Positions 26,232 through 35,008 of a stretch of 64,000 nt of DNA are shown one piece after another. A program made the translations under genes and the position numbers. Position 1 is the first letter of the stretch. Each line of letters begins with the position of its first letter. The notes beneath the pieces were generated by a model, which did not search any database, was not told the DNA's origin, and saw nothing but the letters and a program-made list of their open reading frames with translations. Origin of the DNA: Metaruminococcus_A gallistercoris (lineage in GTDB: Bacteria; Bacillota; Clostridia; Oscillospirales; Ruminococcaceae); NCBI GenBank assembly GCA_904394975.1, contig CAJFNQ010000040.1, forward strand, positions 1 through 64,000. Direction: 5' to 3'.

Positions 26232-27353
26232 TTAATCAAACATTCCAATCCTGCGATTTTTGTGATAAACACTGAGTACCAGCCCAATCGTCATAAACAT
26301 GGTCAGCATGGAGGAACCACCCGAGCTGAAAAACGGCAGTGTAATACCGATGACCGGAGCCACACAAAGCACCATGGCAATGTTGATGGCTGACTGGAAA
26401 AACACAACAGCAAACACGCCGACGCAGATATACTCACCCAAAGCGTCCTGCGACAAGCGGGACACATACAGAATGCGCACACAGATCGCGATTAGGAGCG
26501 CCACTGTAACGATACACCCTACAAAGCCAAGCGTCTGACCAATGTAAGAAAAGATAAAGTCATTTCGCATTTCCGGCACACTAGTGAGGTTGTCCGCAAA
26601 CAAGCCGCGCCCAAACAGCTGCCCGGAACCGAGAGCGATCCTGCCGCGCATCTGCTGATAACCGTCTCCGGAAGGGTCCAGAGCCGGATTAAACGCAATG
26701 ATCACACGCCGGCGATGGAGATCGCTGAAAATAAAATTCCACACAAGGAAGCCAATCACCGGCAACGAGATGACTCCGCCCAAAATCACCTTCCAGGAAA
26801 GTCCCGCGACGATCAGCATACAAATACCGATAAAAAGGAAGATCAACGCAGAACCAAAGTCACCCTGTACTACAATCAGCCCCGAGACAGCCACCATATG
26901 CAGCAGCAAAAGCCCAAGCGTTTTGGGTGTATTTAAGTGATTTTTCACTTTGGAAAGATGATATGCAAACGTAACAATAAACGAAATCTTTAAAAACTCA
27001 GATGGCTGGATGGTTGTGATTCCCAAATCAAGCCACGCTTTATCATCCGCGCCTTCCCTTTGTATGCCAAATACAAAAGTGAGCAACACCAGAAAAACGG
27101 TAAACGGCAGATGAAATTTCCAAAGCTTTGCCATCAGTTCATAGTCCACCATAGACATCACTACGGCAGCCGCGATTCCGATTATAGTTGCCGCCAGCTG
27201 AATCCAGACACTTCGGGATGAGGTCATAAACCCGTTTGCATAGATCGAATATAGCAAAAGCATACTGAAGCCGGCGCAGATGATGCAAAGCCCGAACAGG
27301 ACCTTATCCACCCGCCGCAAAAAGTCCAGCACACTATATAAAATTTGTTTCAT
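26232..27353 (-). CDS. rodA: Rod-shape SEDS protein RodA
   Basis: SEDS peptidoglycan polymerase of 373 residues with about ten TM helices. It shows P-S-E-F-L-K-I, the N-P-A-L-D-P-S-G-D-G-Y-Q loop, R-N-D-F-I-F-S-Y-I-G-Q-T-L-G-F and G-I-T-L-P-F-F-S-S-G-G-S-S, the last being typical of RodA/FtsW. It is a paralogue of the FtsW encoded at 14986-16122. It heads the rodA-rsmD-coaD operon and has a near-consensus promoter. It implies sidewall elongation; the partner PBP is not in the window. Confidence 0.92.
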   Translation of the reverse strand: MKQILYSVLDFLRRVDKVLFGLCIICAGFSMLLLYSIYANGFMTSSRSVWIQLAATIIGIAAAVVMSMVDYELMAKLWKFHLPFTVFLVLLTFVFGIQREGADDKAWLDLGITTIQPSEFLKISFIVTFAYHLSKVKNHLNTPKTLGLLLLHMVAVSGLIVVQGDFGSALIFLFIGICMLIVAGLSWKVILGGVISLPVIGFLVWNFIFSDLHRRRVIIAFNPALDPSGDGYQQMRGRIALGSGQLFGRGLFADNLTSVPEMRNDFIFSYIGQTLGFVGCIVTVALLIAICVRILYVSRLSQDALGEYICVGVFAVVFFQSAINIAMVLCVAPVIGITLPFFSSGGSSMLTMFMTIGLVLSVYHKNRRIGMFD

Positions 27354-27403
27354 AACTCCTCCATAAAAAGTTTCACGGAGATTTGAAGCAGCTTAATTTC
27401 TAT

Positions 27404-27432
27404 ATTATACCCATTTTAAGGGATGATTTCAA
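27404..27432 (-). promoter_or_regulatory. rodA operon promoter
   Basis: Minus-strand TTGAAA (27427-27432), 17-nt spacer, TATAAT (27404-27409). Confidence 0.7.
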
Positions 27433-27472
27433 GTTACACCGCGAATTTCCGCCTTTTTGCCCGCGCCGAAGA

Positions 27473-27501
27473 TTGGCAGCCGGCTGTGATTATGATATAA
27501 T
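27473..27501 (+). promoter_or_regulatory. fhs operon promoter
   Basis: TTGGCA (27473-27478), 17-nt spacer, TATAAT (27496-27501), about 50 nt before fhs. No tetrahydrofolate riboswitch consensus was recognised in the short leader. Confidence 0.7.
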
Positions 27502-27553
27502 AAACGCAACGTGACCATTCTACCGGTCAAAAGCAAATTGGGAGGGAAATAAA

Positions 27554-29221
27554 ATGCTGTCTGATATTGAGATTGCCCAGGGCGCAAACATGCTGCCTAT
27601 CAGCGATATCGCGGAAAAACTGGGAATAGACACAAACGAACTTGAGCCTTATGGACGATACATCGCAAAATTATCCGAATCATTTTACAAGTCTGCCATG
27701 AAGCGTCCGGACGGGAAGCTGATTCTGGTAACCGCTATCAACCCCACACCGGCTGGTGAAGGAAAAACTACCACAACGGTCGGTCTGGGTCAGGCCATGG
27801 AAAAGATCGGAAAAAAAGCGGTCATCGCGCTGCGTGAGCCTTCGCTCGGTCCGGTCTTCGGCATCAAAGGCGGTGCTGCGGGCGGCGGATACGCGCAGGT
27901 CGTGCCGATGGAGGAAATCAATCTTCATTTCACAGGGGACATGCACGCCATCACAGCGGCAAACAACCTGCTGTGTGCCATCATTGACAATCACCTCCAG
28001 CAGGGAAACAAGTTGGGAATCGACCAGCGGCGGATTCTTTTTAAACGCTGCATGGACATGAACGACCGCGCTCTGCGCTTTGTCAACGTAGGGCTGGGCG
28101 GAAAAGTTAACGGTATTCCGCGCGAAGATTCCTTTATGATTACGGTAGCGAGCGAAATCATGGCGATTCTCTGCCTTGCCGAGGATATTGAGGACCTGAA
28201 AAAGCGCCTCGGCAATATTCTGGTTGCCTACACTTATGATAATCGTCCCGTTTTTGCGAAAGATCTTGGCTGCGTTGGAGCAATGGCACTGCTGCTCAAA
28301 CACGCCATCCAGCCTAACCTGGTGCAGACGCTGGAAAACACACCGGCAATTATGCACGGCGGTCCGTTTGCCAACATCGCGCACGGCTGCAACTCGGTCC
28401 GCGCGACCAAACTCGCGCTCAAACTGGGCGATTACGCCATCACTGAAGCCGGTTTCGGCTCTGATCTGGGCGCGGAAAAGTTTCTTGACATCAAATGCCG
28501 TTATGCCGGCCTGAAACCGAGCTGTATCGTCATTGTTGCCACGGTTCGCGCGCTCAAATACAACGGCGGCGTCGCGAAAACGGAGCTGGGTGCGGAAAAC
28601 GTAGCAGCTGTTGAAAAAGGCATTGTCAACCTCAAAGCACATATTCAAAACATGCAGTTGTATGGTGTACCGGTGGTTGTGGCAATCAACCGTTTCGGAA
28701 CCGATTCCGAAGCGGAACTGAAGGTCATCAGCGATTGCTGTGAACAGCTGGGCTGTGACTTTGCCCTCTCCGACGTCTTCGCTAACGGCGGAAACGGCGG
28801 CATTGAGCTGGCAAACAAGGTGGTTGCAGCCTGCGAAAAGCCGGCTGACTTCCATGTCCTTTATGATGAAGCACTCCCAATTCAGGAAAAAATCGAAACC
28901 ATTGCGCACAAAATCTATCATGCAGGCAGCGTTCTCTACACCAAGGGTGCGGAAAAAGCCATCCGTGATATTACAGCGCTTGGATTTGGCAATCTACCGA
29001 TCTGCATTGCAAAAACACAGTATTCTCTTTCCGACAATCCTTCCCTGCTTGGCGCTCCGGAAGGCTTTGAAATTACAGTAAGAGATGTAAAACTAAGCGC
29101 AGGGGCAGGGTTCGTTGTAGCTCTGACCGGCGACATCATGACCATGCCCGGCCTGCCCAAAGTTCCTGCCGCGATGGGCATGGACATTGACACAGACGGC
29201 AAAATCACCGGCTTGTCCTGA
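27554..29221 (+). CDS. fhs: Formate-tetrahydrofolate ligase
   Basis: Forms 10-formyl-THF from formate, THF and ATP. It has 555 residues, the family's usual length. The nucleotide loop T-P-A-G-E-G-K-T-T-T-T is at 65-75, and G-G-A-A-G-G-G-Y near 111 is conserved. It supplies one-carbon units and fits with the MTHFR and homocysteine methyltransferases elsewhere in the window. It is not accompanied by carbon monoxide dehydrogenase genes here, so an acetogenic role is not implied. GGAGGG precedes the ATG. Confidence 0.96.
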   Translation: MLSDIEIAQGANMLPISDIAEKLGIDTNELEPYGRYIAKLSESFYKSAMKRPDGKLILVTAINPTPAGEGKTTTTVGLGQAMEKIGKKAVIALREPSLGPVFGIKGGAAGGGYAQVVPMEEINLHFTGDMHAITAANNLLCAIIDNHLQQGNKLGIDQRRILFKRCMDMNDRALRFVNVGLGGKVNGIPREDSFMITVASEIMAILCLAEDIEDLKKRLGNILVAYTYDNRPVFAKDLGCVGAMALLLKHAIQPNLVQTLENTPAIMHGGPFANIAHGCNSVRATKLALKLGDYAITEAGFGSDLGAEKFLDIKCRYAGLKPSCIVIVATVRALKYNGGVAKTELGAENVAAVEKGIVNLKAHIQNMQLYGVPVVVAINRFGTDSEAELKVISDCCEQLGCDFALSDVFANGGNGGIELANKVVAACEKPADFHVLYDEALPIQEKIETIAHKIYHAGSVLYTKGAEKAIRDITALGFGNLPICIAKTQYSLSDNPSLLGAPEGFEITVRDVKLSAGAGFVVALTGDIMTMPGLPKVPAAMGMDIDTDGKITGLS

Positions 29222-29241
29222 TGCCGGTACAGGAGGAATCC

Positions 29242-29679
29242 ATGGAATATCTCAGCCATTCCACCGAAGAAACCGAACGATTTGCGGAGCAATACGCCCG
29301 CGTTCTGCCGCATGGTTGCGTGCTGGCCTTTGAAGGCGGTATGGGAGTAGGAAAGACAGCGTTTGTCCGCGGGCTGGCAAAAGGGCTCGGCGCGCAGAAC
29401 GAGGTTTCCAGCCCAACATTTGCCCTTGTGCACGAGTACGGAGGCAATCCCCCGCTCATCCACTTTGACATGTACCGTGTCACCACACTTGATGATCTGT
29501 ACACCACCGGTTTTTTTGATTATCTGGACGGAGAAAACATTCTGGCGGTGGAATGGAGCGAAAACATTGAAGCCGCTCTGCCGGAGGACGCCGTTCACAT
29601 CCGGCTGGAACCAGCCGGAGAAAATTCCCGGAAGATCACGGTAAAAGGAGGCCCTTTCTTTGAATATACTGGCGTTTGA
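29242..29679 (+). CDS. tsaE: tRNA t6A biosynthesis ATPase TsaE
   Basis: P-loop ATPase of 145 residues that cycles the TsaBD complex in tRNA threonylcarbamoyladenosine synthesis. The Walker A motif is G-G-M-G-V-G-K-T at 32-39; S-S-P-T-F-A-L-V and the H-F-D-M-Y-R segment are typical. AGGAGG immediately upstream of the ATG at 29242 decides the start. It follows fhs by 20 nt and overlaps tsaB. Confidence 0.93.
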   Translation: MEYLSHSTEETERFAEQYARVLPHGCVLAFEGGMGVGKTAFVRGLAKGLGAQNEVSSPTFALVHEYGGNPPLIHFDMYRVTTLDDLYTTGFFDYLDGENILAVEWSENIEAALPEDAVHIRLEPAGENSRKITVKGGPFFEYTGV

Positions 29680-30385
29680 TACATCCGCACAGGCGGCAGG
29701 GGTCTGCGTTTTAAATGAAAACCGGATTCTTTCCGAGTTTACGGTCAACAATCGGCTAACCCACTCACAGACCATTATGCCCATGTGCCAAAGCGCTCTT
29801 TCCTGCGCGCACCTGACACTGCAGGAGATTGACGCATTTGCCGTTTCTGTGGGGCCCGGTTCCTTCACCGGGCTGAGGATCGGCGTTTCCGCGGTCAAAG
29901 GGCTGGCCGAGGCGTTAAAAAAGCCCTGCATTCCGGTCTCTACGCTGGAAGGGCTCGCATATAACCTCGCTCCCGTTTCCGGGATCATCTGCTGCGTGAT
30001 GGACGCTCGCTGCGGGCAGGTTTACAACGCACTGTTCCGGTCAAACGGCTCTCAAACACCGCAGCGTCTGACCGAAGACCGCGCAGTTTCCATAAAGGAA
30101 CTTGGGGTGGATTTGGGAAAGTTTGACGAAAATATTTTTTTGGTTGGAGACGGAGCGGATTTATGCTATAATGAGCTGAGAGAGAGCAACCCGCAGATTC
30201 GGGCAGTCTCTCCCCACCTGAAGTTGCAGCGTGCATCGAGCGTTGGTCTTGCCGCCCAAGCAGCTGCAAACGAAGGAAAATGCTGTTCCGCAGCAGAGCT
30301 GATGCCGGTTTATCTGCGGCTTCCTCAGGCGGAACGCGAACTGTTGAAAAAACAAACGATCAAAAAAGAATCCGAAACAAAATAA
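29660..30385 (+). CDS. tsaB: tRNA t6A biosynthesis scaffold TsaB
   Basis: Catalytically inactive ASKHA-fold partner of TsaD, 241 residues. It begins I-L-A-F-D-T-S-A and contains V-G-P-G-S-F-T-G-L-R-I-G near 67-78, the TsaB signature. It starts with TTG at 29660, supported by AAAGGAGG ending 8 nt upstream, and overlaps tsaE by 20 nt, so the pair is probably translationally coupled. tsaD is not in the window. Confidence 0.92.
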   Translation: MNILAFDTSAQAAGVCVLNENRILSEFTVNNRLTHSQTIMPMCQSALSCAHLTLQEIDAFAVSVGPGSFTGLRIGVSAVKGLAEALKKPCIPVSTLEGLAYNLAPVSGIICCVMDARCGQVYNALFRSNGSQTPQRLTEDRAVSIKELGVDLGKFDENIFLVGDGADLCYNELRESNPQIRAVSPHLKLQRASSVGLAAQAAANEGKCCSAAELMPVYLRLPQAERELLKKQTIKKESETK

Positions 30386-30399
30386 AGAGGTGCAGAAAA

Positions 30400-30858
30400 A
30401 TGATTGCGATCGGCAGCGACCACGGCGGTTATGAACTCAAAGAACAAATCAAGGCTTTTCTGGACGAGAAGGACCTTGCGTATAAAGATTTTGGAACCTA
30501 CAGCACAGATTCCTGTGATTATGCAGATATTGCGGAAGTCACCTGTGACGCAGTTGTTCGCGGCGAGTGCGACAAAGCCATTTTGATCTGCGGGACCGGC
30601 ATTGGCATTTCCATGGCGGCCAACAAGATCAACGGCATCCGCGCGGCTGCCTGTTCTGATTATTTCTCTGCAAAATACACTCGGCTGCACAATGATGCGA
30701 ATGCCCTTTGCCTGGGCGGACGTGTACTTGGCGTAGGCGAAGCGTGTGAACTGGTAGACGTGTTTTTAAGCACCGGCTTCGAAGGCGGCCGTCATGCAAC
30801 ACGAATCGCCAAAATCGCCGCACTGGAAGAACGCGAAGCGAACAAGGCAGCAAAATAA
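30400..30858 (+). CDS. rpiB: Ribose-5-phosphate isomerase B
   Basis: RpiB/LacAB-type isomerase of 152 residues interconverting ribose 5-phosphate and ribulose 5-phosphate. Features are I-G-S-D-H-G-G-Y near the N-terminus, the active cysteine C64 in I-C-G-T-G-I-G, and N-D-A-N-A-L-C-L-G-G-R. The start is set by AAAGAGGTG upstream. It is followed after 13 nt by upp, coupling pentose phosphates to PRPP-dependent pyrimidine salvage. Confidence 0.94.
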   Translation: MIAIGSDHGGYELKEQIKAFLDEKDLAYKDFGTYSTDSCDYADIAEVTCDAVVRGECDKAILICGTGIGISMAANKINGIRAAACSDYFSAKYTRLHNDANALCLGGRVLGVGEACELVDVFLSTGFEGGRHATRIAKIAALEEREANKAAK

Positions 30859-30871
30859 AGGAGGAAACACT

Positions 30872-31504
30872 ATGAAACCAATCATTATGCATCACCCGCT
30901 GATCCAGCACAAAATTTCCTTACTGCGCGACAAAAATACAGGTACAAAAGAATTCCGTGAATTGGTGAACGAAATCGCCATGCTCATGTGTTATGAAGCA
31001 ACGAGGGATCTTCCGCTCAAAGAAATCGAAATTGAAACCCCTGTTGCCATTGCGAAAACCAAAATTATTTCCGGCAGCAAGATTGCACTGATTCCGATTC
31101 TGCGCGCAGGACTTGGCATGGTTGACGGTATGCTGAACCTCATCCCGGCGGCTAAAGTCGGACATATCGGTCTTTACCGGACCGAAGAAGAAGGTCAGGT
31201 AGAGGTTACCGAGTACTACTGCAAACTCCCGGAGGACATTGAACACCGCGATACAATCGTGCTTGATCCAATGCTTGCTACCGGTATGTCTGCGATCGAC
31301 GCCATCACTCAGCTCAAAAAGCACGGCGCAAAAAATTTGAAATTCATGTGCATCATCGCCGCTCCGGAAGGACTGGAAGCTTTGGAAAAAGCGCATCCTG
31401 ACGTTCAGATCTACTGCGGTACACTGGACCAGCGGCTCAACGAAAATTACTACATCGTACCCGGCCTTGGTGACGCGGGCGACCGTATTTTCGGCACAAA
31501 ATAA
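30872..31504 (+). CDS. upp: Uracil phosphoribosyltransferase
   Basis: Pyrimidine salvage enzyme (210 residues, usual 208-210): uracil plus PRPP gives UMP. The PRPP-binding motif D-P-M-L-A-T-G-M-S-A and the C-terminal P-G-L-G-D-A-G-D-R-I-F-G-T uracil-binding segment are intact. AGGAGG 7 nt before ATG 30872 fixes the start. It is the last gene of the fhs-tsaE-tsaB-rpiB-upp run before a terminator. Confidence 0.96.
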   Translation: MKPIIMHHPLIQHKISLLRDKNTGTKEFRELVNEIAMLMCYEATRDLPLKEIEIETPVAIAKTKIISGSKIALIPILRAGLGMVDGMLNLIPAAKVGHIGLYRTEEEGQVEVTEYYCKLPEDIEHRDTIVLDPMLATGMSAIDAITQLKKHGAKNLKFMCIIAAPEGLEALEKAHPDVQIYCGTLDQRLNENYYIVPGLGDAGDRIFGTK

Positions 31505-31525
31505 GCATTTATATTCTCACCTTAC

Positions 31526-31564
31526 GAAAAACGGTATGGCAGGTATGCTGTACCGTTTTTTATA
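31526..31564 (+). terminator. upp operon terminator
   Basis: AAAACGGTA pairs with TACCGTTTT across 31527-31559, followed by T residues. Confidence 0.75.
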
Positions 31565-31668
31565 TACAAGGATATCATTTTTTAAGCTGGGAGAAAATGT
31601 TTTCGCCCCGTCCCACTTACAAATTTGCACCATCCTATGAAAATCGTTCTTAACAGAAGGAGGGCTTT

Positions 31669-31998
31669 ATGGCAACCAGCGCACAATTTGCCGCCTTTGT
31701 CGCGGAACAGCTCGGTCTTGCGGGAACGATCCATTGCAGGAAAATGTTCGGCGAATATGGGCTGTACTGTGACGGAAAATTTTTCGCAGTCATCTGTGAT
31801 GATCAGCTTTACCTAAAGCTCACAGATGCGGGCCAACGCCTGATGCCTGAAACCGAACCTCTTCCCCCTTATGACGGCTGGCGCCCCATGCTGCCGGTTG
31901 TTGAACTGGATGACCGTGAATTTTTAGCACAGCTGGTACAGGAAACCTGCAAAGAGCTCCCATTTCAGAAACCCAGACGGCGTAAACGAAACGGTTAA
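31669..31998 (+). CDS. TfoX N-terminal-domain protein
   Basis: Small protein of 109 residues matching the TfoX/Sxy N-terminal domain: R-K-M-F-G-E-Y-G-L-Y-C-D-G-K-F-F near 24-39, then L-Y-L-K-L-T-D and a basic tail. In Haemophilus and E. coli Sxy activates competence genes with CRP, but stand-alone N-domains are widespread in Firmicutes and have no established role. It is monocistronic. Confidence 0.8.
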   Translation: MATSAQFAAFVAEQLGLAGTIHCRKMFGEYGLYCDGKFFAVICDDQLYLKLTDAGQRLMPETEPLPPYDGWRPMLPVVELDDREFLAQLVQETCKELPFQKPRRRKRNG

Positions 31999-32020
31999 AT
32001 GGCCTTCCGCCGCAAAAGGG

Positions 32021-32049
32021 TTGCCAGATCACACCGGTTTGTGTTAAAT
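32021..32049 (+). promoter_or_regulatory. trmL-degV promoter
   Basis: TTGCCA (32021-32026), 17-nt spacer, TTAAAT (32044-32049). Confidence 0.4.
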
Positions 32050-32084
32050 TATGGTAAGAAGATCAAACGCAAGGATGAAATGAA

Positions 32085-32582
32085 ATGAAGCAACTCAACA
32101 TCGTTCTGGTCGAACCCCAAATCCCGCAAAACACCGGAAACATTGCGCGTACCTGCGCGGCAACCGGTGCTTCACTGCACCTTGTGCGCCCGCTGGGATT
32201 TACCATCGACGATAAAAAATTAAAACGCGCAGGACTGGATTACTGGCATCTGCTGGATATCCATTACTACGACGGAATAGATGATTTTTTCACACAAAAT
32301 CCAGACGCTTCCTGCTATTATTTCACAACAAAGGGGAAGCATATTTATTCCGATGTAACGTTTGATGAGCACTGTTTTCTTGTGTTCGGGCGTGAAGACG
32401 CCGGCCTGGACGAGGCGCTGCTCTATCAAAACCCCGAGCGGTGTCTGCGCCTTCCTATGATTTCGGAAGCACGCAGCTTAAACCTTTCCAACACCGTAGC
32501 GGTAGCGGCATATGAAGTTTTGCGGCAATGGCAGTTCCCTACTCTGAAAACAGAAGGAAATCTCACCAAATACGACTGGTGA
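32085..32582 (+). CDS. trmL: tRNA (cytidine/uridine-34) 2'-O-methyltransferase TrmL
   Basis: SPOUT methyltransferase of 165 residues with a trefoil knot. It shows P-Q-I-P-Q-N-T-G-N-I-A-R-T-C at 12-25, F-G-R-E-D-A-G-L near 105, and the C-terminal R-S-L-N-L-S-N-T-V-A-V-A knot. It methylates the wobble ribose of tRNA-Leu isoacceptors in studied species. The ribosome site is AAGGA 9 nt upstream. It is followed after 22 nt by the DegV gene. Confidence 0.93.
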   Translation: MKQLNIVLVEPQIPQNTGNIARTCAATGASLHLVRPLGFTIDDKKLKRAGLDYWHLLDIHYYDGIDDFFTQNPDASCYYFTTKGKHIYSDVTFDEHCFLVFGREDAGLDEALLYQNPERCLRLPMISEARSLNLSNTVAVAAYEVLRQWQFPTLKTEGNLTKYDW

Positions 32583-32604
32583 GATTGAAATAATGGAGGT
32601 ATTT

Positions 32605-33486
32605 ATGGCTGAAAAAATAAAACTCATGACGGATTCCTGCTGTGACATTCCACAGGAATTAGTGGAAGAATACGGGATTGAAATTTTCTCATTTCCCATT
32701 ACCATTGACGGGACGGAATACCGTGAGCGGGTGGATTTCACCGCGGAAGAATTTTTTGAAATCATCACTAAAGCAACCAAAGTGCCTACTCACGCGCAGA
32801 TCATCCCCATAGAATTTGAAGACGCTTACGAAAGAGCTTACAAGGAAGGATATACCGACATAATTTATGTTGCGATCAATTCCAAGGGCTCCAGCACCTA
32901 TGCCAACTCGAAAATTGCTGTAAACAATTTTTACGACAATCACCCGGAAGCAAAAGAAAAAATTCATTTTCACATGATCGATTCCACCTGCTACACCATG
33001 GGTTACGGTCTTGCGGTAGTAGAAGCCGCGCGCAAAATCCGGCGCGGCCTTTCTGTAAAAGAAGTTGTAGCCAGCATTCAGGACTGGATTGACCACTGCA
33101 AAATCCTGTTTGTACCGCTCACGCTGGAATTCGCTAAAAAATCCGGACGCATTTCAGCGGCGGCCGGTTTTGTCGGCGAACTGCTGGGTCTGAAACCCAT
33201 CATTACCTTCCGCGACGGCGACTCGGTCATCCTGGAAAAAGTACGCGGTGAAAAGGCTGTTATTCCGCGGCTGATTGAAATGATGGCAAAAGACAAGGTT
33301 CCGCAAACGCCATACTGCGTCGTTCATGGCATGCAGCCTCAGTTGACTTCCGAATTGATTGAAGAAACAGAGAAAAAATTCGGGAAAGCAGAATATGTTT
33401 ATCCTTTGGGACCGGTAGTGGCAATCAACGCAGGACCGAATGTGGTCGGTGTAATCTACCGCGCGCACAGCGAAGAAGCGAAATAG
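32605..33486 (+). CDS. DegV family fatty-acid-binding protein
   Basis: DegV domain protein of 293 residues. It begins K-L-M-T-D-S-C-C-D-I-P; the conserved F-P-I-T-I-D-G-T-E-Y-R and S-S-T-Y-A-N-S segments and the C-terminal G-P-V-V-A-I-N-A-G-P-N-V-V-G motif are all present. Members bind fatty acids and can act as FakB subunits delivering acyl chains to the FakA kinase; no fakA is nearby, so this role is only possible. The ATG at 32605 is selected by GGAGG 5 nt upstream. Confidence 0.88.
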   Translation: MAEKIKLMTDSCCDIPQELVEEYGIEIFSFPITIDGTEYRERVDFTAEEFFEIITKATKVPTHAQIIPIEFEDAYERAYKEGYTDIIYVAINSKGSSTYANSKIAVNNFYDNHPEAKEKIHFHMIDSTCYTMGYGLAVVEAARKIRRGLSVKEVVASIQDWIDHCKILFVPLTLEFAKKSGRISAAAGFVGELLGLKPIITFRDGDSVILEKVRGEKAVIPRLIEMMAKDKVPQTPYCVVHGMQPQLTSELIEETEKKFGKAEYVYPLGPVVAINAGPNVVGVIYRAHSEEAK

Positions 33487-33490
33487 TAAA

Positions 33491-33519
33491 AATGCCCTGC
33501 ATTTGCAGGGCGTTTTTTT
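33491..33519 (+). terminator. degV terminator
   Basis: GCCCTGC (33494-33500) and GCAGGGC (33505-33511) with a 4-nt loop and a T-run. A weaker second hairpin (AAACCTT/AAGGTTT with T-run) lies around 33564-33592. Confidence 0.85.
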
Positions 33520-33622
33520 ACGAAAAGCCCGCTAAAATACGCAATAACAATGAATTTTTCATGTTAAACCTTTAAAAAGGCGAAGGTTTTTTAGAAACGG
33601 GCGTTTTTTTCACGCAAAATAC

Positions 33623-33651
33623 TTGAAAAAAACGGAAAAATAAGCTATGAT
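33623..33651 (+). promoter_or_regulatory. pgk operon promoter
   Basis: TTGAAA (33623-33628), 17-nt spacer, TATGAT (33646-33651), about 60 nt upstream of pgk. Confidence 0.65.
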
Positions 33652-33714
33652 TAATAGTGAATTGTTAAGCTTATCACAAACTTAACAAGACATTAGGATG
33701 AAAGGATGTATAGC

Positions 33715-34914
33715 ATGAGTTCGTTAAACAAAAAGTCTATCGAGGATATCGACGTATCGAACAAACGCGTACTTGCGCGCTGCGATTTTAACGTCCCGCT
33801 CAAAGATGGCGTTATTACCAATGACAAGCGTATTGTTGCTGCTCTGCCGACCATCAAATACCTGATCGAGCATGGCGCGAAACTGATTCTCTGTTCCCAC
33901 CTTGGCCGCCCGAAAGAGGGCTGGGAGCCGGAATTTTCTCTGGCACCGGTTGCAAAACGCCTTTCCGAGCTGCTTGGTAAAGAAGTTGTTATGGCAAAAG
34001 ACGTTATCGGTGAAGACGCAAAAGCAAAAGCTGCTGCTCTTAAAGCTGGCGACGTTATGCTTCTCGAAAACGTCCGTTACCACAAAGAAGAGAAGAAAAA
34101 CGATCCTGCTTTCGCAAAAGAGCTTGCTTCTCTCGCTGAGATCTATGTAAACGACGCATTTGGTGCAGCACACAGAGCTCATGCTTCTACTGCTGGTGTT
34201 GCAGATTATCTGCCGGCTGTCTGCGGTTACTTGATGCAGAAAGAGATCGACTTCATCGGCAACACCATCGAGAATCCGAAACACCCGTTTGTTGCGATTC
34301 TGGGCGGCGCGAAAGTTTCCGATAAGATCGGTGTTATTGAAAACCTGATTGACAAGGTTGATACCCTTATCATCGGCGGCGGTATGGCTTACACCTTCAT
34401 GCGCGCTATGGGCAATACTACCGGTACTTCCATTTGTGAAGAAGACAAGTTGGATCTTGCTCGCGACCTGATGGTGAAAGCTCGTGCGAAAGGCGTCAAC
34501 TTCTTAATTCCGGTTGACAACATTGTTGCGCGTGAATACAAAGAAGATTCTGTTTATATGCGGATTTATTCCGACGCGATTCCGGATGGCTGGATGGGTC
34601 TTGACATTGGGCCGACCACTCAGGAACTCTTCTCCAAAACTCTGAAAGGCGCTGGAACCGTAATTTGGAACGGACCGATGGGCGTTTCCGAGTGGGAGAA
34701 TTTCGCAGCTGGTACCCGCGCTGTTGCGCAGGCAATTGCTGACGAAAGCGAAAACGGCGCGATTTCCGTTATCGGCGGCGGTGACTCGGTTGCAGCGGTT
34801 ACCAAACTTGGCTACGCTGACAAGATGAGCCACATTTCCACCGGCGGCGGCGCTTCCCTGGAATTCATGGAAGGCAAGAAACTGCCGGGTATTGAATGCC
34901 TGATGGACAAATAA
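33715..34914 (+). CDS. pgk: Phosphoglycerate kinase
   Basis: Glycolytic kinase of 399 residues (family 390-400): 1,3-bisphosphoglycerate plus ADP gives 3-phosphoglycerate plus ATP. The N-terminal substrate site R-C-D-F-N-V-P-L is intact, as are S-H-L-G-R-P and the C-terminal G-G-G-D-S-V-A-A. The ATG at 33715 (M-S-S-L-N-K-K) is favoured over 33706 because AAAGGA is 8-9 nt upstream of it. First gene of pgk-tpiA-gpmI; no gapA or eno adjoins. Confidence 0.96.
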   Translation: MSSLNKKSIEDIDVSNKRVLARCDFNVPLKDGVITNDKRIVAALPTIKYLIEHGAKLILCSHLGRPKEGWEPEFSLAPVAKRLSELLGKEVVMAKDVIGEDAKAKAAALKAGDVMLLENVRYHKEEKKNDPAFAKELASLAEIYVNDAFGAAHRAHASTAGVADYLPAVCGYLMQKEIDFIGNTIENPKHPFVAILGGAKVSDKIGVIENLIDKVDTLIIGGGMAYTFMRAMGNTTGTSICEEDKLDLARDLMVKARAKGVNFLIPVDNIVAREYKEDSVYMRIYSDAIPDGWMGLDIGPTTQELFSKTLKGAGTVIWNGPMGVSEWENFAAGTRAVAQAIADESENGAISVIGGGDSVAAVTKLGYADKMSHISTGGGASLEFMEGKKLPGIECLMDK

Positions 34915-34935
34915 AAATCATTTGTAGGAAAAATG

Positions 34936-34967
34936 AAAGCTGCCGTCCGGTTTCGGGCGGCGGCTTT
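34936..34967 (+). other. Strong hairpin between pgk and tpiA
   Basis: A 14-bp stem (AAAGCTGCCGTCCG at 34936-34949 with CGGGCGGCGGCTTT at 34954-34967, two G-U pairs) followed by only four T residues. It is probably an intercistronic processing or partial-termination element, as tpiA has no clear promoter of its own. Confidence 0.6.
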
Positions 34968-35008
34968 TCAAAACAAAGCCACAAATCAAAAAGAAAGAGG
35001 AAACGACT

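Noticed and set aside
27354..27553. Tetrahydrofolate riboswitch upstream of fhs
   Set aside because: The transcript leader is about 45 nt, too short for the aptamer, and no conserved element is visible.
27680..28921. 413-codon open frame on the strand opposite fhs
   Set aside because: It is antisense to a confident formate-tetrahydrofolate ligase, has no ribosome site and gives a Cys/Arg/His-rich protein without family features. Similar long antisense frames at 1397-2269, 36212-37162 and 28936-29988 were rejected for the same reason.
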